Position numbers and translations under genes: made by a program. The notes under the pieces were generated by a model that saw nothing but the letters and a program-made list of their open reading frames with translations, was not told the DNA's origin and ran no database searches. From Myrmaecium sp. VS I D KN 1 (taxonomy: Eukaryota; Ascomycota; Dothideomycetes; Valsariales; Valsariaceae), in the NCBI GenBank assembly GCA_019775845.1, contig JADQAV010000032.1:248001-312000 (forward strand): 64,000 nt of DNA, written 5' to 3'. Shown here piece after piece: positions 11,322 through 23,050 of this stretch. Each line of letters starts with the position of its first letter. Positions within the stretch are counted from its first letter, which is position 1.

Positions 11322-12308
11322 TCAACCGGCTGAGACCCGATGCACCTTTTTCAAGTGCCTTCGCAAATTATCCTGACGATTGAATCCCCGCACATGATAC
11401 GGGCAATCGACAAACCGGCATTTAAACAGAGGCGCCGGGATCACAAGTTCGTCATCGCGAATATATCCTCGCCGGTGCTGGTTGCTTTGAAAGTGGCGGC
11501 GAAGGTCTTTCGCCAGCGCGAATCTTGCCTCGCATCCAACCACGGTGCAATGGTGTGGACGCTCGTGGCTTTTCATATGCCTACTGTGCCGAGTCAGCAA
11601 GGATGCTCTAGCAGATCAAAAGGTCACATACTTCAAGTCGCAGCGGCGCCTAAAGCACCTGTTGCTGCAGACCTCACAGGCGTAGGGCCCATGGGGGTTT
11701 GCGGGCGAGGAAACGAGGGATGGAACCTCGGGGGAAGCTGCGGTCGACAGCGGATCCGCTTGAGATGACAACCAATTGTCCATGGCCTGCCCGGGTGCGG
11801 CTGGCTGGACGGCATTGAAGGCCAGAGGCGATATAGTGTTGGAAGGGCCTTGGAAGAGGCCAGGCGATTGGAATAATTCGGACTACGAAATAACAGTTTA
11901 GTAAGGTACATATGGCATGAATGGTGGCATGAATCTTACAAAGTCTGTCATGCCACTAGACGTCCTGCTCATCTCAGCAGGAGCCCAGACAGGACAGTCT
12001 TGGTGCCGCAAGGCACAAGGGGAGGGTTCACCCCCAACTTCAGCCATCTGCCCGCCCGAGACATTCATCAGTGGGGGATCGCCTAGGCAATCCCATCGGC
12101 TCAGGGAATTGATAGTTGATGTTATATCCGCCGTTAATGCCTCGGTCAATGTGTAATTGGCCTCAGCAGCAGCTGGACAAGGCATCTCTTTCAGAGCATT
12201 GGGTATGCCGAAGCTTGCGTCGGGGCCATCAGGTGGGGATTCCCACATCAAGTCACCTGGCTCATAAAGGAAGTCTAAATCCAAGCCATAAAGATGGGTG
12301 AATGCCAT
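11322..12308 (-). CDS. C2H2 zinc-finger protein, probable transcription factor
   Basis: Three exons (11940-12308, 11632-11882, 11322-11580) give 292 residues. The N-terminal 190 residues are acidic, Pro/Ser-rich and without a domain, as in activation regions. The C-terminus has a zinc-finger array. Finger 1 (YACEVCSNRCFRRRCDLKHM) has exact C-X2-C-X12-H-X3-H spacing and is created only by splicing across the 11581-11631 intron, which supports the acceptor chosen (TAG at 11581-11583). Finger 2 is the longer CTVVGCEARFALAKDLRRHF form, and finger 3 is CRFVDCPYHVRGFNRQDNLR with a downstream HLKKVH. I chose the ATG at 12308 rather than 12386, because a TATA-like box lies at 12391-12404. Target genes cannot be told. 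Confidence 0.8.
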
Positions 12309-12390
12309 CTTGATGGCCGTTGACGCTATAGCATCAACGTGGAGGGGATGTAGGGTGTGTGAAGTGAAGTTTACTTCTCCACCCAATTAC

Positions 12391-12404
12391 GAGTATATTT
12401 TATA
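12391..12404 (-). promoter_or_regulatory. TATA-like box upstream of the C2H2 gene
   Basis: On the minus strand this reads TATAAAATATACTC, about 83 bp upstream of the preferred ATG at 12308. An upstream ATG at 12386 would lie almost inside the box, which argues for the internal start. This is sequence evidence only. Confidence 0.4.
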
Positions 12405-12789
12405 GGTGAGAGAGTGAGCGGCCTCTCGGAGGAACAGGAACAGGGGGGTGAAGGGAGCAGGAACAGAGCGCGAGGACGGCAGAGGGGCAGAGGGGCAGAG
12501 GGGCGGAGGGGGAGCTGTCATGGAGCTGGGTCAGTGGACCTATCCGAAGTTACTCGAGTACAAGCCAAGAAGAGGCCTCCCAGAAGCCCCAAGCATACCT
12601 GAGGCGCAGCTTGAGAGGATCTGGATGACCCAACATGATCACAAGCAGCCTTGACCGGTCAGCATGCCCCAGCTGCATGAAGCTATCTCCAATCCGGATG
12701 ACAACCAATCGATTTGCTCCAGAAGGAGGCCCTATGAATGGAGCGACATGAACCCAAACGAGAAGAAGCAGGAGGAAGAAGCAGAAGCA

Positions 12790-12823
12790 GAAGAAGAAGA
12801 AGAAGAAGAAGAAGAAGAAGAAA
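12790..12823 (+). repeat. (GAA)n microsatellite
   Basis: About eleven GAA units. It produces artefactual poly-Glu and poly-Phe frames on the two strands. Confidence 0.9.
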
Positions 12824-13351
12824 CGAATCCAACCCGCGGAGTCCACATGTGAGGGTTCGGATAATCGTCCTAGACGGCCTCGAAAGAATCGACTGAGGCA
12901 AAGCGGTCCTGTCTCTTGTAAAGCCGGAATGGTTGCGTCTAGCATCTCTACGCAACCCCAGAAGTATGCTCTCAAAGAACTGGAAGCAGTATCCAAGCCA
13001 ACCATGTTGGTTGTCTTGGTGCTTCGATGAAGCGTGTGGAACATGGAGTAAGGCATTCAGAGGGAGAGGTAAGGCGTTCTCGAAGATGAGAGAAGTTGAC
13101 TGAAAATATAAATGTGAATGAGGAGTAGTTATAGAATCGTGAAGATGGGGTGCATAAAGCTGCAGTCGAGAAGAGTCAGACGAAAGCCAGTTGCCTCGGC
13201 CTTACGAAGGAGAAAGTGCCTTCGTCGGGAGTTGTGGGTTCACACCGTGGGATGAGAGACGTTATATAGTTATACGCCGCTCCTTCGTGAAGCAAGGGTG
13301 ATTCAGGCAATCGCCTGAAGCTAGGGAGGGGCTGAGATCCGTCTCCTGTAC

Positions 13352-13409
13352 CTTCCGTCTGATCTTTTCTGTTTGATCCAAATTTTAGACGGAAAAGATC
13401 AGACGGAAG
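13352..13409. repeat. Perfect 18-bp inverted repeat (hairpin)
   Basis: The left arm 13352-13369 (CTTCCGTCTGATCTTTTC) is the exact reverse complement of the right arm 13392-13409, with a 22-bp loop between. Such a structure could be a MITE remnant, a hairpin in a transcript or a protein-binding palindrome. No gene is close enough to decide. Confidence 0.8.
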
Positions 13410-14000
13410 CAATGCAGAGCCAGCCAATTTGAATTGGTCCGGACGCACGGTATCCCAAGGAGCAAGGAAGGCACGCGCAAAAGCAGCCCACTCCGCAGGT
13501 TTGTGGCGCTAAGAGCGCATACGAGTGGTTCCGGATATGCCGTCTGAGGTCAGGATTGTGAATCGGACGGCTGGATTGCATAACGTCAGCGAATGCGTCT
13601 CAATTGACTGGCTGAGGCGAACGGAGGCCGCCTATGTGTGACCTCAGCCGTGCATCTGAGAGTCCACGAAGCGCGCAGGCGACGGCAACATTACATATTG
13701 TCGCACGGCGGTGCTGCTTCAATCATCGCCATCGAATCAGACCGTCCAGAGACCAGAGCCCAGGCGCTATATACAGTCTTTATAACGTCGGTGTTGGTAC
13801 GCTGGAAGCAGTGAATGTGAGGCAGAGCGAGATGAGGTTGACGAGTGGGGAACCCCTCGGACCAGTCGACGTCCGGTAAACACTGGCAGCTTGGCAAGGG
13901 TCTTCGCCCTCCTCAGCCTTGCTCCGCTGGCATTCAAGCGAACCGTACTGTACAGATTGTATGCCTACCACTCATAGGACGCCTTCGTCGACCGAGACAC

Positions 14001-14155
14001 TACAGTGTATTGGCGCAGCCGGTGGTTAGCGTTGCATAATGCACGCCTTATTGCAGGGAAAAACAGCCTCGGGACGGTCTTTGATTCGTGTAAACTAGGA
14101 TCTCAAGCCAACATGCATGGCGTAAGCTAACCACCGGCGATGGAAATACACTGTA
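14001..14155. repeat. Imperfect inverted repeat, 30-bp arms
   Basis: Arm 14001-14030 and the reverse complement of 14126-14155 share an 11-bp block (TACAGTGTATT) and a 13-bp block (GCCGGTGGTTAGC) at identical spacing. Only the six bases between the blocks differ. The intervening 95 bp is unrelated. Confidence 0.7.
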
Positions 14156-15996
14156 CAGTATGTGCACGAGCGCCACCTGGTGCGAGCAAAAGGAGGTGCC
14201 ACTCCAATCACAACCGCGCAAAGAAAGCCAACCAGAACGATTCCGCACCAGCACACAATCCCGACGCAACACCAGACACCCATCCATCCCCTTCTCGTAA
14301 CAGGCTTGGGAAGTCGCCTGACTAGAAAAAAATCCCCGAGCAGTCGTGAGGCGACGCGAGAACGACCCAAAGGGGGAAGGTAGCTTTCTAGAAAGAAAAG
14401 AAACCAGAAACCGTTGTCGAAATCCCGATCGATCCTGCAGAAACCCGTAAGCCGAGTTCGTGAGCAGAGAGAGGTTGCTGAGGCGGCTGGAACAGAGAGC
14501 ACCGGAGTACATACATGCAGTCTGTTGGTAAGATCGACGGTTAGCGTCCAGCCTGCTTTCGCTGACGGGTGGGTGGCTTTCGATCCCCCTCGGGGCCCTC
14601 CAATGGCTACTCCAAAGCTGTTATTCCTCTCTAGCAAGACGTGCATTGGATTAGATCATGCTGACCACCGGCTGCGCCAGGCGGCCGTAGGCGCCATAGA
14701 TAAAATGCTGCTGCACCCAAAACCCTCCCGTGAAAGAGAGGATAGCTAGGCGTACAACCCCCCTTCCGATTGGTTAGAAAGGAGGGGATTGGGCAGCTCG
14801 GGTTAGCTTTCGATCAGTACTCCTACAGTACAGTACATAGCCTGGACAAAGTAAACAGAGACAGAGAGCGAGAGAGAAAGAAAACAAGAAAGCGAGAGAA
14901 TGTTAAAATCAGCGTATTCACCTAACTCGATATCCCTACTACGGCTCTTAATGAAAAAAAAAAAAAAAAGCCGCCAGTATCATACCCATCGTCACCTATG
15001 ATCTTCCCTCATCATTTGAGAAACGCCCTTGCAAATGAAGGACAACTGAAGCGTGTGGCAGAATCCATGCTGATAAGGCGACGACATCGGGAATACTGTA
15101 TGTATATATGTGCCCGATAAGGCCTTGTAACGGCGTTGGTTAAGACCGCAGACAAAGCAGCAATCATCATCGATCCTGCCCAAAGCACCGCAGAGCGTAA
15201 GAGCATAACCGGATGACTGAGCCAGGCCCAATCAAGGCACCTAAGTAGGAGTTACCCACCCGGTCAGCAGAAAGCTCCAGGAAAAGGCATCATCCCGCAA
15301 AGAAAGCACAAGGGAAAACAAGAAACGGGAGTAGGTACGACATACATACCAAAGGAGATCATTGGATGATACCTTACACCTTAGGTAGGTGGTATGGGAG
15401 GCCTCTCTTCTTCGACCCCTCCCACGCCCAACCCATCCTGCATCGCCCCCCAACCGACTTGCCCCCCCCTCCCTTACCGTCCTCCCTCTGTCTCTCTCTC
15501 ACTCCCCCCTTTCCTTTCCTTCCTGCCTTCGTCTTCTTTCTCGAGAGAGTAAACCTGAGTAAGCGAGGTGAGAGGATACAGCGAAAAGAACAAGAAAGCA
15601 GAAGAAAAAAGATATGGTTCAGAAAGATGTGATGATGTACATAAATAATACGCTTTAAAGATACACACAACCTGCGTCTTCCCAACCCACTCAAGCGCCT
15701 TATCGCGCTTGGTCTTCATTTCCGCAGACAGAAGTCACAAAGGACACGGGAGATAAACTGGCTTTCCATTCCTGTGAAGAGGGGAGACAGAGACAGAGTG
15801 AGATGAGAGATAAGAGAGACACCAGAAGAAAGAAAAATAATTAGAAAACGCCAAGCCAAAACGATTTCCCCGGAAAAGCGCCCTATTACCCCCAGGAATG
15901 CTCGCAAAACGTCCATGTGAAAGGGACTGGTAAAGAATAGGCATGACGCGGTGAATGGAACGAGAAATAAAAACAAGGCAACAACTTCCGTCTTGA

Positions 15997-18157
15997 CTAG
16001 TCAACCTTGGCAAACGCCAATTTGCTCGAAGGCGTGCTGAGCACGTTGCTCATGCGCATGTTCGTGCGCCGGTACTTGCTGTGCTTGCGAAGCCGCTTCC
16101 GAGCGACCATGACCGGAACGGAGGACTTCGTGACCAGGTAGTTGCTGAATGACCCGAGAAGGACGCTGTTTGTTTAGGCACCGTCAGCCAACATGATCAC
16201 ACCGGAACTCTTCTCCGGGGGCTTACCCTTTCAGCGCGCTGCGCCCACGCGACCCGAGTACGACAAGCGTTGGTTCGAGGAAGTCAATCTATAAGTTGTT
16301 CATCAGCCAACATTCCATCAGCAGGATGCATGTTAGACTTACAACTTCCGTGATCATATGCTTGGGGCTCTTGCAATGGAAAACCTCCACCACGACTCGA
16401 ACTTGTAGCCTAGTCTTTCGAAGAAGCTTTACGCAACGATCGCTGACCTCGGTACAGGCCTGCCAGCGCTCCCGTTCTCCTTTGTCCATAGTGGAGAAGT
16501 CTGGCCGGTCATCCACATCAGAGACGTTCACGCTCTGATGGAGGGGGGACGGCTTGGCGTTGAAGCTGTCCGCCGAATTATCGAACGAAAGTGTTTTCAG
16601 AATTCTGGCCGATTCCTGCACGGCCGTCGCTCCTCCCGTTGCCTCGGCACCAGTGCCCACCTCTTCGTCGACCGCGTAAACCGCCAATAATGTATCACCA
16701 TCGCGAAGAATCGTGCCAATCGTCCATTCGAGAGCATAAGCGGCCTCTTCGCTGAGATCGGTGGCGACAAGGTACACACGTTGGCGACGAAGACCTTGCT
16801 CAGCCTCTTTTTGGAATTTACTGTAATCACCTCGGATGATCTGTCGCACGCAACGATGGGCCTCTGGAGTGGAATGGATGCTCGATATGCTGAGCTGTAG
16901 CTGTTGAGCGGACTTGATCTCGGATATCTCGGCCTCGGTATCGGAGTTGATGGGGGTGGAGAGGCCCGAGGGGGTCTGCTCAAAGTTGTTTTGCGGATGA
17001 ACGCCAGCCTTTTTATTCGTGCTCATCTTCTCGCCATCAGGACCGGTAACGGTCACCATGGGCTCGAGAAGAGACCGAGGCTTGTGTGCGTTTGAAATTT
17101 GTTGCCCTAGCGGAAGTCAGCATCACTGTCTAAGGTTCAATATGGTGAATAAAAACTTACGCTCAGCCTCCGCCGCGGCCAGAAGACTTTTGGGCTTCTT
17201 TTCGGGATTATCGCCATCTTCCTTGTCCCGCGTGCGGGTTCGTCCTCTCCTCTTTTCAGAGTCCCAGCCACCTTCCGAACTAGCCTCGGAGCCTTCTTCA
17301 TCGCTTGACTCCACCGCATGTTCATCATCCTCGCCATAATAGTCCTTCTCCAGTCGCACGCCGCCTCCAGGGGCCAGTGACTCCCCCTTCGTAGGATCCG
17401 AGCCTTTGCGAAGGGGCAGCCCTGCCAGGCTGCTGCCAGAGCGCAGAAGAGCAGCGTCAGACAGCCTTCTGTAGGCATTCTGCATATCCACGACCTTGCC
17501 AGAGTCCAGCATGAATTTGTTCGGGTCGCGTTTGAGGTTCAATGAGTTGTTATTCAGCAGCCGCCCTCCTGGAGAAGCCGATCGGCCATTCCAGGCGCGG
17601 GACGCCGGTGACCTCGATTTGCTTCCCAGTTTACCAGGCTTCGGGAAGCGGCCTTCCTTGATAGCCTCGAGTACTTCTGGCGGCACATTCCCCTGCTTGA
17701 TAGCCTCAAGTAGATCAGACGGGGAGTTTCCATATACCGACGCAGGCGTTGCTGACTTTTGCTTCTTTCCGCCTTGCGTTACTCTCTTTGGAATGTGCGA
17801 ATCGATCGTGGGTAGCATCTCGAACTGAAACGCCGACTCCGGATCTATGGCAGTGCCATGTGCGGATGTGGAACGGCCGAGGGCAGGACCGGGAGAGAGG
17901 TGCTTTCGAGTGCCGCGTGGTGTGCCTGGCGGAGACACAGCATCGATCATGCTCTTCGTATGGCGCGGACTCGTCGGCCCTGAGATATCGCCAATGTCCA
18001 ACATACTCCTCATCGGCGACTGCGAGGGCACTGGTGACTGTGCGCGTGCCACCGGGCTGGCACCGCGCCTGGAGTCATTCGCCGGTCGATTCGTTCGGCC
18101 TTCGAGAAGAGCTAATACCGCCCTGCGCTCTTCGTCCAGCGCCGATTCCAAAGACAT
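15997..18157 (-). CDS. Universal stress protein (USP) domain protein with long disordered N-terminus
   Basis: Four exons (17161-18157, 16343-17106, 16227-16288, 15997-16165) splice in frame to 663 residues. The first 390 or so residues are low-complexity, rich in Ser, Pro, Gly and charged residues, with repeated SP/TP sites that suggest phosphorylation. The C-terminal third is a UspA-type fold, starting at the strand YLVATDLSEEAAYALEWTIG. It ends with the ATP-binding pattern G-X2-G-X9-G-S (GSRGRSALKGVLLGS), which is formed across the last intron, and then the final strand SSVPVMV and a basic tail. Intact nucleotide-binding residues suggest an ATP-binding USP. The start is the ATG at 18157 (MSLESALDEE); a longer open frame runs upstream to 18490 but is less protein-like. 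Stress-signalling role is inferred from the family. Confidence 0.88.
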
Positions 18158-20063
18158 CTTGTGTGTCTGTATGTGTACGACGTTGCACAGTCGAGGTGTC
18201 GCGGTGGGTTCGCAAGCGGCGGCCTGACGGAGAAAGAAGTTGCTTGGGCCTCCGTCTGGATCGGTGATTGGAATGTAGCTGATGTGGAGAAAAGACGGGG
18301 GATGGACTGGAGTCCCCACGGGCACGTGGTAGTGCGATTGGTGGTGTGATTCGAGGCGATCGGCCTGTAGTGAATTGCAATTGCTGCTGCTTCCGTTAAT
18401 ACGTCGTCGTGGCAGTCGCGCGCAGATGAGCTGGCGAGGGAACGAGAGAGAGCTCACCGAAAAGCGAGAGAGTTGGTGATATGTGCCCAAGCGGAGTCTG
18501 CGGTCCCGGGCAGAGATGATGGCTGGTCGTGGAGTTCGCAGTCAAGGTGGGGGGCCCGTGGAGAAGCGGGACCTAAGGGTTTAGGGTGGTGGTGATGGAG
18601 GTGGGTGGAGTGGGTGGTTTGGGGGGCAGCTTGCGATGGAAGGTGGCAGGCGGATCTGGCTCGGTCTTTAGCCGCTGTCGGTGAAAAGCAGCAAGTCGAG
18701 AGCGACGGAGGCAAAGGGCGACATGGAGGAGCGGACGTGACGAATACCGTCCCAGCTGTGAGCCAATTGCAGGAGCAGATGTGCAATCGTATCGAGGAGG
18801 CCAGACGACTGTACAATGTGAATGTATTGAGTAGTATATCAACGTATGTGACTCGTGGTTTTTCGACAACTCGACGACTCGGGATTGGAAGAGTGTGAGG
18901 GAAGGCGGGGCGGAGGGTGGGCAGTCCAGCGCTGTGCAGGGCCAAGATCTTGGCGGGTGGGGGGGGTGCTTCGTGTGAGAAAGAATGATTACGACATCAT
19001 CCATCTCGACTTACGCGACTAAATATATGAAAAGAAAAGCCCTCAAAGCCGCAGAAAGATATATTCATGAACTCCCCCTAGGGCCATATACTTAAAGCAA
19101 CCATGACACAGTGAACAAAACCCCAAACTGGCTGGCGATCCGTTTTCTCTGTAACGATAATACATTTATATGTATATACTACGAACCACCAAAAGCACGG
19201 GAGAGGGGGAGGGGGGGCGTGTTGCAACCCAACCCTGGAGACAACCCCAATCCCCTATACTGCGGAGCCCTTCCTCCCCCGTCTCCTCCCGTCCGCGGGT
19301 TGGGAAAACCAAAACGGCGGACAAGGAGGAAGACCCGAAGAGGAGGAATGAGCGGGTGAAACCGAAAAAGCAAGGGCTAACATATAAAAACCACGAAATG
19401 AAGAATAGGAGTCCGAAAGATCGATGCCCTCCCTCGAGTTTCCGAGGTCATGAACCGAAAGGGAGGATCTGATACTACCTCCGGAACGCAGGAACGTGTC
19501 GTCATATCGAAGAAAGGCTGCCGTCGCCCGAGTGGTCGCATCGTGTATTTCGCAAATCAGCAACAAAACTGGAAACGAAGAGAGGAAGGAGAAAGACCAA
19601 GGAAAACTCGATTGAAATTCCAATAAAGGAAATATCCATGGAAAAGCAGAATCCACCGGACCAAGAAAAAAGAAAAGAAAACATACCACCGAAAACTCGC
19701 TATGCCATTCCGTTCCAAAAGCAAAAGAAGAGGATAATATGGTAGATGATAGGCAAGATGAGAAGCAAAAGAAGAAGAAGAAAACAGATCACCAAATCCG
19801 GTAGACACATCGCAACCTATGTGTGAGAATGACCTTCGTCATCCAAGGGGCCTTTTGTTCTTGGTTAAGTGAAAAAAAAAAACCAGCTAGGGGAAGAGAT
19901 GAAGATGAAGATAATGAAGTCGTCCGACGAGGACACAAGACTCTGAAGATCAATTTCAAGACGCGTCAGAAGCGTAGTAGTCCCAACCACAGTCAGGACC
20001 GATCCACATCCATAAGGGATCCATCGCCAAACGTAGCCGTTATGTTTTCTATCCAAGACTTGC

Positions 20064-20101
<38 letters not shown>

Positions 20102-20551
20102 AGGAGAGATGGTGGGTGGTGAGCGCTTTCCAAGCGCCGATAAGAGATTTAGAAAAGAGAAAGAAGAAATGGGCAAGGAGATTTGTATCCAAGATCAAAG
20201 AGCCTGAAAGGAAAGGAAAAGAAAAAATAAGAGAGAAATAAAACAAAACGCAATCGAAAGCAGTCGCAAGAAAACTCAGGGTCAAAATGCTTTTCATCGT
20301 TCGTGGCAACCGTGGCAGTCGTGTCGGCAGTCGTGTCGGCAGTTCGTCAGTCGATGAGAAAGCGTGCTCGTGGGCGTTCGTCTGGACCGTGAAATCATAG
20401 CAAAGCGAGCCTGCGAATGCTGCGAGAAAGGGAGGTGGTGAGGCCGTGGATGGTTGGATGGTGTGGTTCCGGATGGTGTAGGAAGGGAATGGGAAGGAGG
20501 TAGATCTGGAGCGGTTTGGCAATGGGACCGACTGCACCGTCGTCGACCTGC
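18158..20551. other. Intergenic between USP gene and Zn2Cys6 factor
   Basis: Contains the leader and promoter of the USP gene and the 3' flank of the next minus-strand gene. Overlapping frames at 18454-19004 (minus), 19170-19472 (plus) and 19255-19689 (minus) have no motif. A (GA)n tract lies at 20067-20099. Confidence 0.5.
20067..20099 (+). repeat. (GA)n microsatellite
   Basis: Uninterrupted GA dinucleotide run of about 33 bp. Confidence 0.95.
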
Positions 20552-23050
20552 CTAGTTTGCCCGGATGACCAATTTGGCGAGGAACTTGTTCGACAGCGAG
20601 TCGAAGTCGTTGCGGTCGAACTTGCAATCCGAACGCGTTCGAAGGTATGATTCTATAGGGCATGTTAGTAAGGACAGTCCACGGTCACAGCGCGCCAGGG
20701 GATGAAACGTACCATACTTGGTGACGTGTGCTCTGACTTCCGTCATAGCATCACACACAGCCGGATTCGAGTTCAGCAACTGGTGGTGCTTCTTGGTGTC
20801 CCACTCGGTGAAAGAAGGGAGCTTCTGGGAGATGGCAGAAAAGAGGCCGACGACGACGCCGACGGGGATGCTCTCCATGTCGTTGCAGAACTTCTGCACG
20901 GCGCCCTGGTCGGGCACTCGGTAGTGGCAATCGAACTGCATCAGCTCCCAGACAGCGAGCAGGATAGCCGCGAGCATGAAGATGGTTGGCCAGTTCTTGA
21001 GCTTGTCGCCGCTGTACACCGATGAGTAAAGGGCCGAAAGCTCTTCCAACACATCCTTCTGCAGATCACGCCACATGTCCGCGAGTGCGCACTTCACCTG
21101 GAAGTTGATCATGACGGGTGCGAGCGTCTTGCCGAGGAACTTGCTGTCGAGGTTCTCCACCTTGCCAACCTGGGCCTCCTCCTCCGAGAGGCCTTCCACC
21201 ATGCAGATGTGGAGAGTCAGGTTATAGGCCAGGACCAGTTTCAGGGCCTTGCGGAGAACCGGGAGTTTCTCGCGGAGGTAGTAGCGGTAAGCGGTCTTCA
21301 AGATCTCCGTCAAGAAGTAAGTACCCTCGAAGTATTCGTCGACGAACTGCTCGAAACCGCCGTCGATATGGCGGTCAAGGTACTCGGAGAGCAGCGCACG
21401 GGACACGCCCTCCATGCCAGCGGACAGCTTGGCCGTGTTGACCTCGAACTCTCGCGGTGTTTCATGCAGAGACTCCACCCAGTCAACGCCGAAGCACTTG
21501 TCGTCCCTCACATACACCTCACGGGCGTTGATAGGCAAGAAATAGCCATAGCCATGGGTGATGTACAGCGGACGCTCCATGGTGGAAAATCCCTTGATGT
21601 TCCCCACGGAAAACCCTAGACTCACGTGACGCTCAAAGTCTGCCTTCCAATCCTTCATGAAATAGGCAATATCCTTGATGTCGATACGGGTGCAAGGAAC
21701 TTGCCAAAGGCGGGCGTGCGACGGTTGGCACCCGGCACACGGGTCTCCCTTGTCACACGTCTTCTTCAGGAACTTGCACCGCAAGCAAGCCCGCAACTTC
21801 CGAATCTCATGCGCCTGCTGTCGCTGGTCCGGCCTCAGCGGGCCTCGTCTCCGACCCACCTTCTTCTCCGTCGTGCCATCTTTCTTAGCCGAGTGAGCTG
21901 GAGTTTTCTTGACAATGGTCTTCGCAACCTTTCCAGCGGCAGCGATTGGGCTCTTCCTCTTCCTTGCCGGCGGCGAACTGAGACTGGAACTGGGCGAGGT
22001 CGTGGACGAAGTCGACTGTTTCACCGACATCGGTTCAATAATCGCCGCTGGACTCACAGAGGCCTGAGGAGGGGTGTGGAAGTGATGATCGTGACCGCAG
22101 TTTTGTCCATGATGGTGCTGATGGTGTAGCTGAGGGGAGAAGTCCAGGTTGGTCTCTGATTGCGGAGAGTGCAGAGGGAACTGTATTTCTTCCCACGAAC
22201 TGAACGAGTGAGCAGAGCGAGGGACGTCCGAATGTTGCGAGTCTGAAGAGCCAGAGTTGGTGCGGATATGAAGAGTCTGGTGGGGGTTGAAGATGATGCC
22301 GTTGGAATTCTCGGTGTTAAGGGACTCGAACGAGCGTCTCGACGACGAAAAATCCAACATGTTCCAACCGTTGTCTGAACTCGACAAAGAGCGGACTTCC
22401 AACCAGTTCTCCGACGGCGAGCTACCGGCCATGCTTCCAGCACCGGGTACCTGCTCCGCGGCGCTGAAGCGGCTGTTGTCCACCGGGTAATTCATGAGCT
22501 CGTTCTGGAAATCGGCCATCTGAAAGGGTGTCATGGACTGCGGGAGACCGTGGTCGAGAGGAGCGGAGGAAGAGGCCATGAAGCCGAGCGAGGAATCCAT
22601 AGCCAGCGTCGTGTTTATCAGGGCTTGCGATGTCGGCATCGTCAGATCAGTCGGTGAGGCCTCGTAGGGCCCGCCGTAAGAGGCGGTGTTGAAGGTTGAC
22701 GACGCGAACGTCGCATCATTCAGGTAGTTTTGCTGCGGTTGCAGCTGGAAGTGCCAGTCGACCGCCGATACCATGGCCGTTGCGGGATCGATCGCCTGCG
22801 CGTAGGAGAGATGGTCCGTCTGGAGAGGCGCCGTCGCAGTCGTGGCCGACTGCGCTGTCGAGGCGGCCGTGGAGGAGTTGAGTCGCCTCGAGTGGGCGCT
22901 GTTGCTCAGGGTGTGAGACATGGTCTGAGGGTCGAGGACCGGCCAGGTGCCAGCGTGCGGCGGGAAGAAGTTGTTGAAGCGCCGGGTCTGGTCGTAGGAG
23001 TCGAAGGTCAGGAAGGCATCGTCCGGATTGTTGAAGTCGTAGTTGTCCAT
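20552..23050 (-). CDS. Zn(II)2Cys6 fungal transcription factor
   Basis: Two exons (20713-23050 and 20552-20652) give 812 residues. Roughly the first 370 residues are disordered, rich in Ser, Asn, Gln and His, typical of an activation region. A Lys-rich segment then leads into the binuclear cluster near residue 415: C-X2-C-X6-C-X5-C-X2-C-X11-C (ACLRCKFLKKTCDKGDPCAG, with the last Cys 11 residues after CAGC). The last loop is longer than the usual 6-8. The remaining 380 residues are mainly helical and resemble the middle regulatory region of such factors, but I do not recognise a named regulator. The 60-bp intron 20653-20712 has a textbook TACTAAC branch site. It is a multiple of three without a stop, so its retention would still give a protein. 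Target pathway unknown. Confidence 0.88.
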   Translation of the reverse strand: MDNYDFNNPDDAFLTFDSYDQTRRFNNFFPPHAGTWPVLDPQTMSHTLSNSAHSRRLNSSTAASTAQSATTATAPLQTDHLSYAQAIDPATAMVSAVDWHFQLQPQQNYLNDATFASSTFNTASYGGPYEASPTDLTMPTSQALINTTLAMDSSLGFMASSSAPLDHGLPQSMTPFQMADFQNELMNYPVDNSRFSAAEQVPGAGSMAGSSPSENWLEVRSLSSSDNGWNMLDFSSSRRSFESLNTENSNGIIFNPHQTLHIRTNSGSSDSQHSDVPRSAHSFSSWEEIQFPLHSPQSETNLDFSPQLHHQHHHGQNCGHDHHFHTPPQASVSPAAIIEPMSVKQSTSSTTSPSSSLSSPPARKRKSPIAAAGKVAKTIVKKTPAHSAKKDGTTEKKVGRRRGPLRPDQRQQAHEIRKLRACLRCKFLKKTCDKGDPCAGCQPSHARLWQVPCTRIDIKDIAYFMKDWKADFERHVSLGFSVGNIKGFSTMERPLYITHGYGYFLPINAREVYVRDDKCFGVDWVESLHETPREFEVNTAKLSAGMEGVSRALLSEYLDRHIDGGFEQFVDEYFEGTYFLTEILKTAYRYYLREKLPVLRKALKLVLAYNLTLHICMVEGLSEEEAQVGKVENLDSKFLGKTLAPVMINFQVKCALADMWRDLQKDVLEELSALYSSVYSGDKLKNWPTIFMLAAILLAVWELMQFDCHYRVPDQGAVQKFCNDMESIPVGVVVGLFSAISQKLPSFTEWDTKKHHQLLNSNPAVCDAMTEVRAHVTKYGTFHPLARCDRGLSLLTCPIESYLRTRSDCKFDRNDFDSLSNKFLAKLVIRAN

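Larger units (their letters stand above)
12405..15996. other. Long gene-free region with inverted repeats and simple repeats
   Basis: No open frame here has a recognisable motif. Minus 12550-13056 owes its length to a GAA/TTC run, and plus 14414-14749 and minus 14095-14646 are mutual antisense frames. The region holds a (GAA)n tract, a perfect-arm hairpin at 13352-13409, an imperfect inverted repeat at 14001-14155 and GA-rich patches near 14860. The last kilobase is downstream of the universal stress protein gene. Confidence 0.45.

Noticed and set aside
12550-13056. 168-codon minus-strand frame
   Set aside because: Held open by the GAA/TTC microsatellite, giving poly-Phe; no motif.
20049-20663. 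204-codon minus-strand frame past the end of the Zn2Cys6 factor
   Set aside because: Alternative frame of the last exon running on through the (GA)n tract; poly Ser-Leu end is artefactual.
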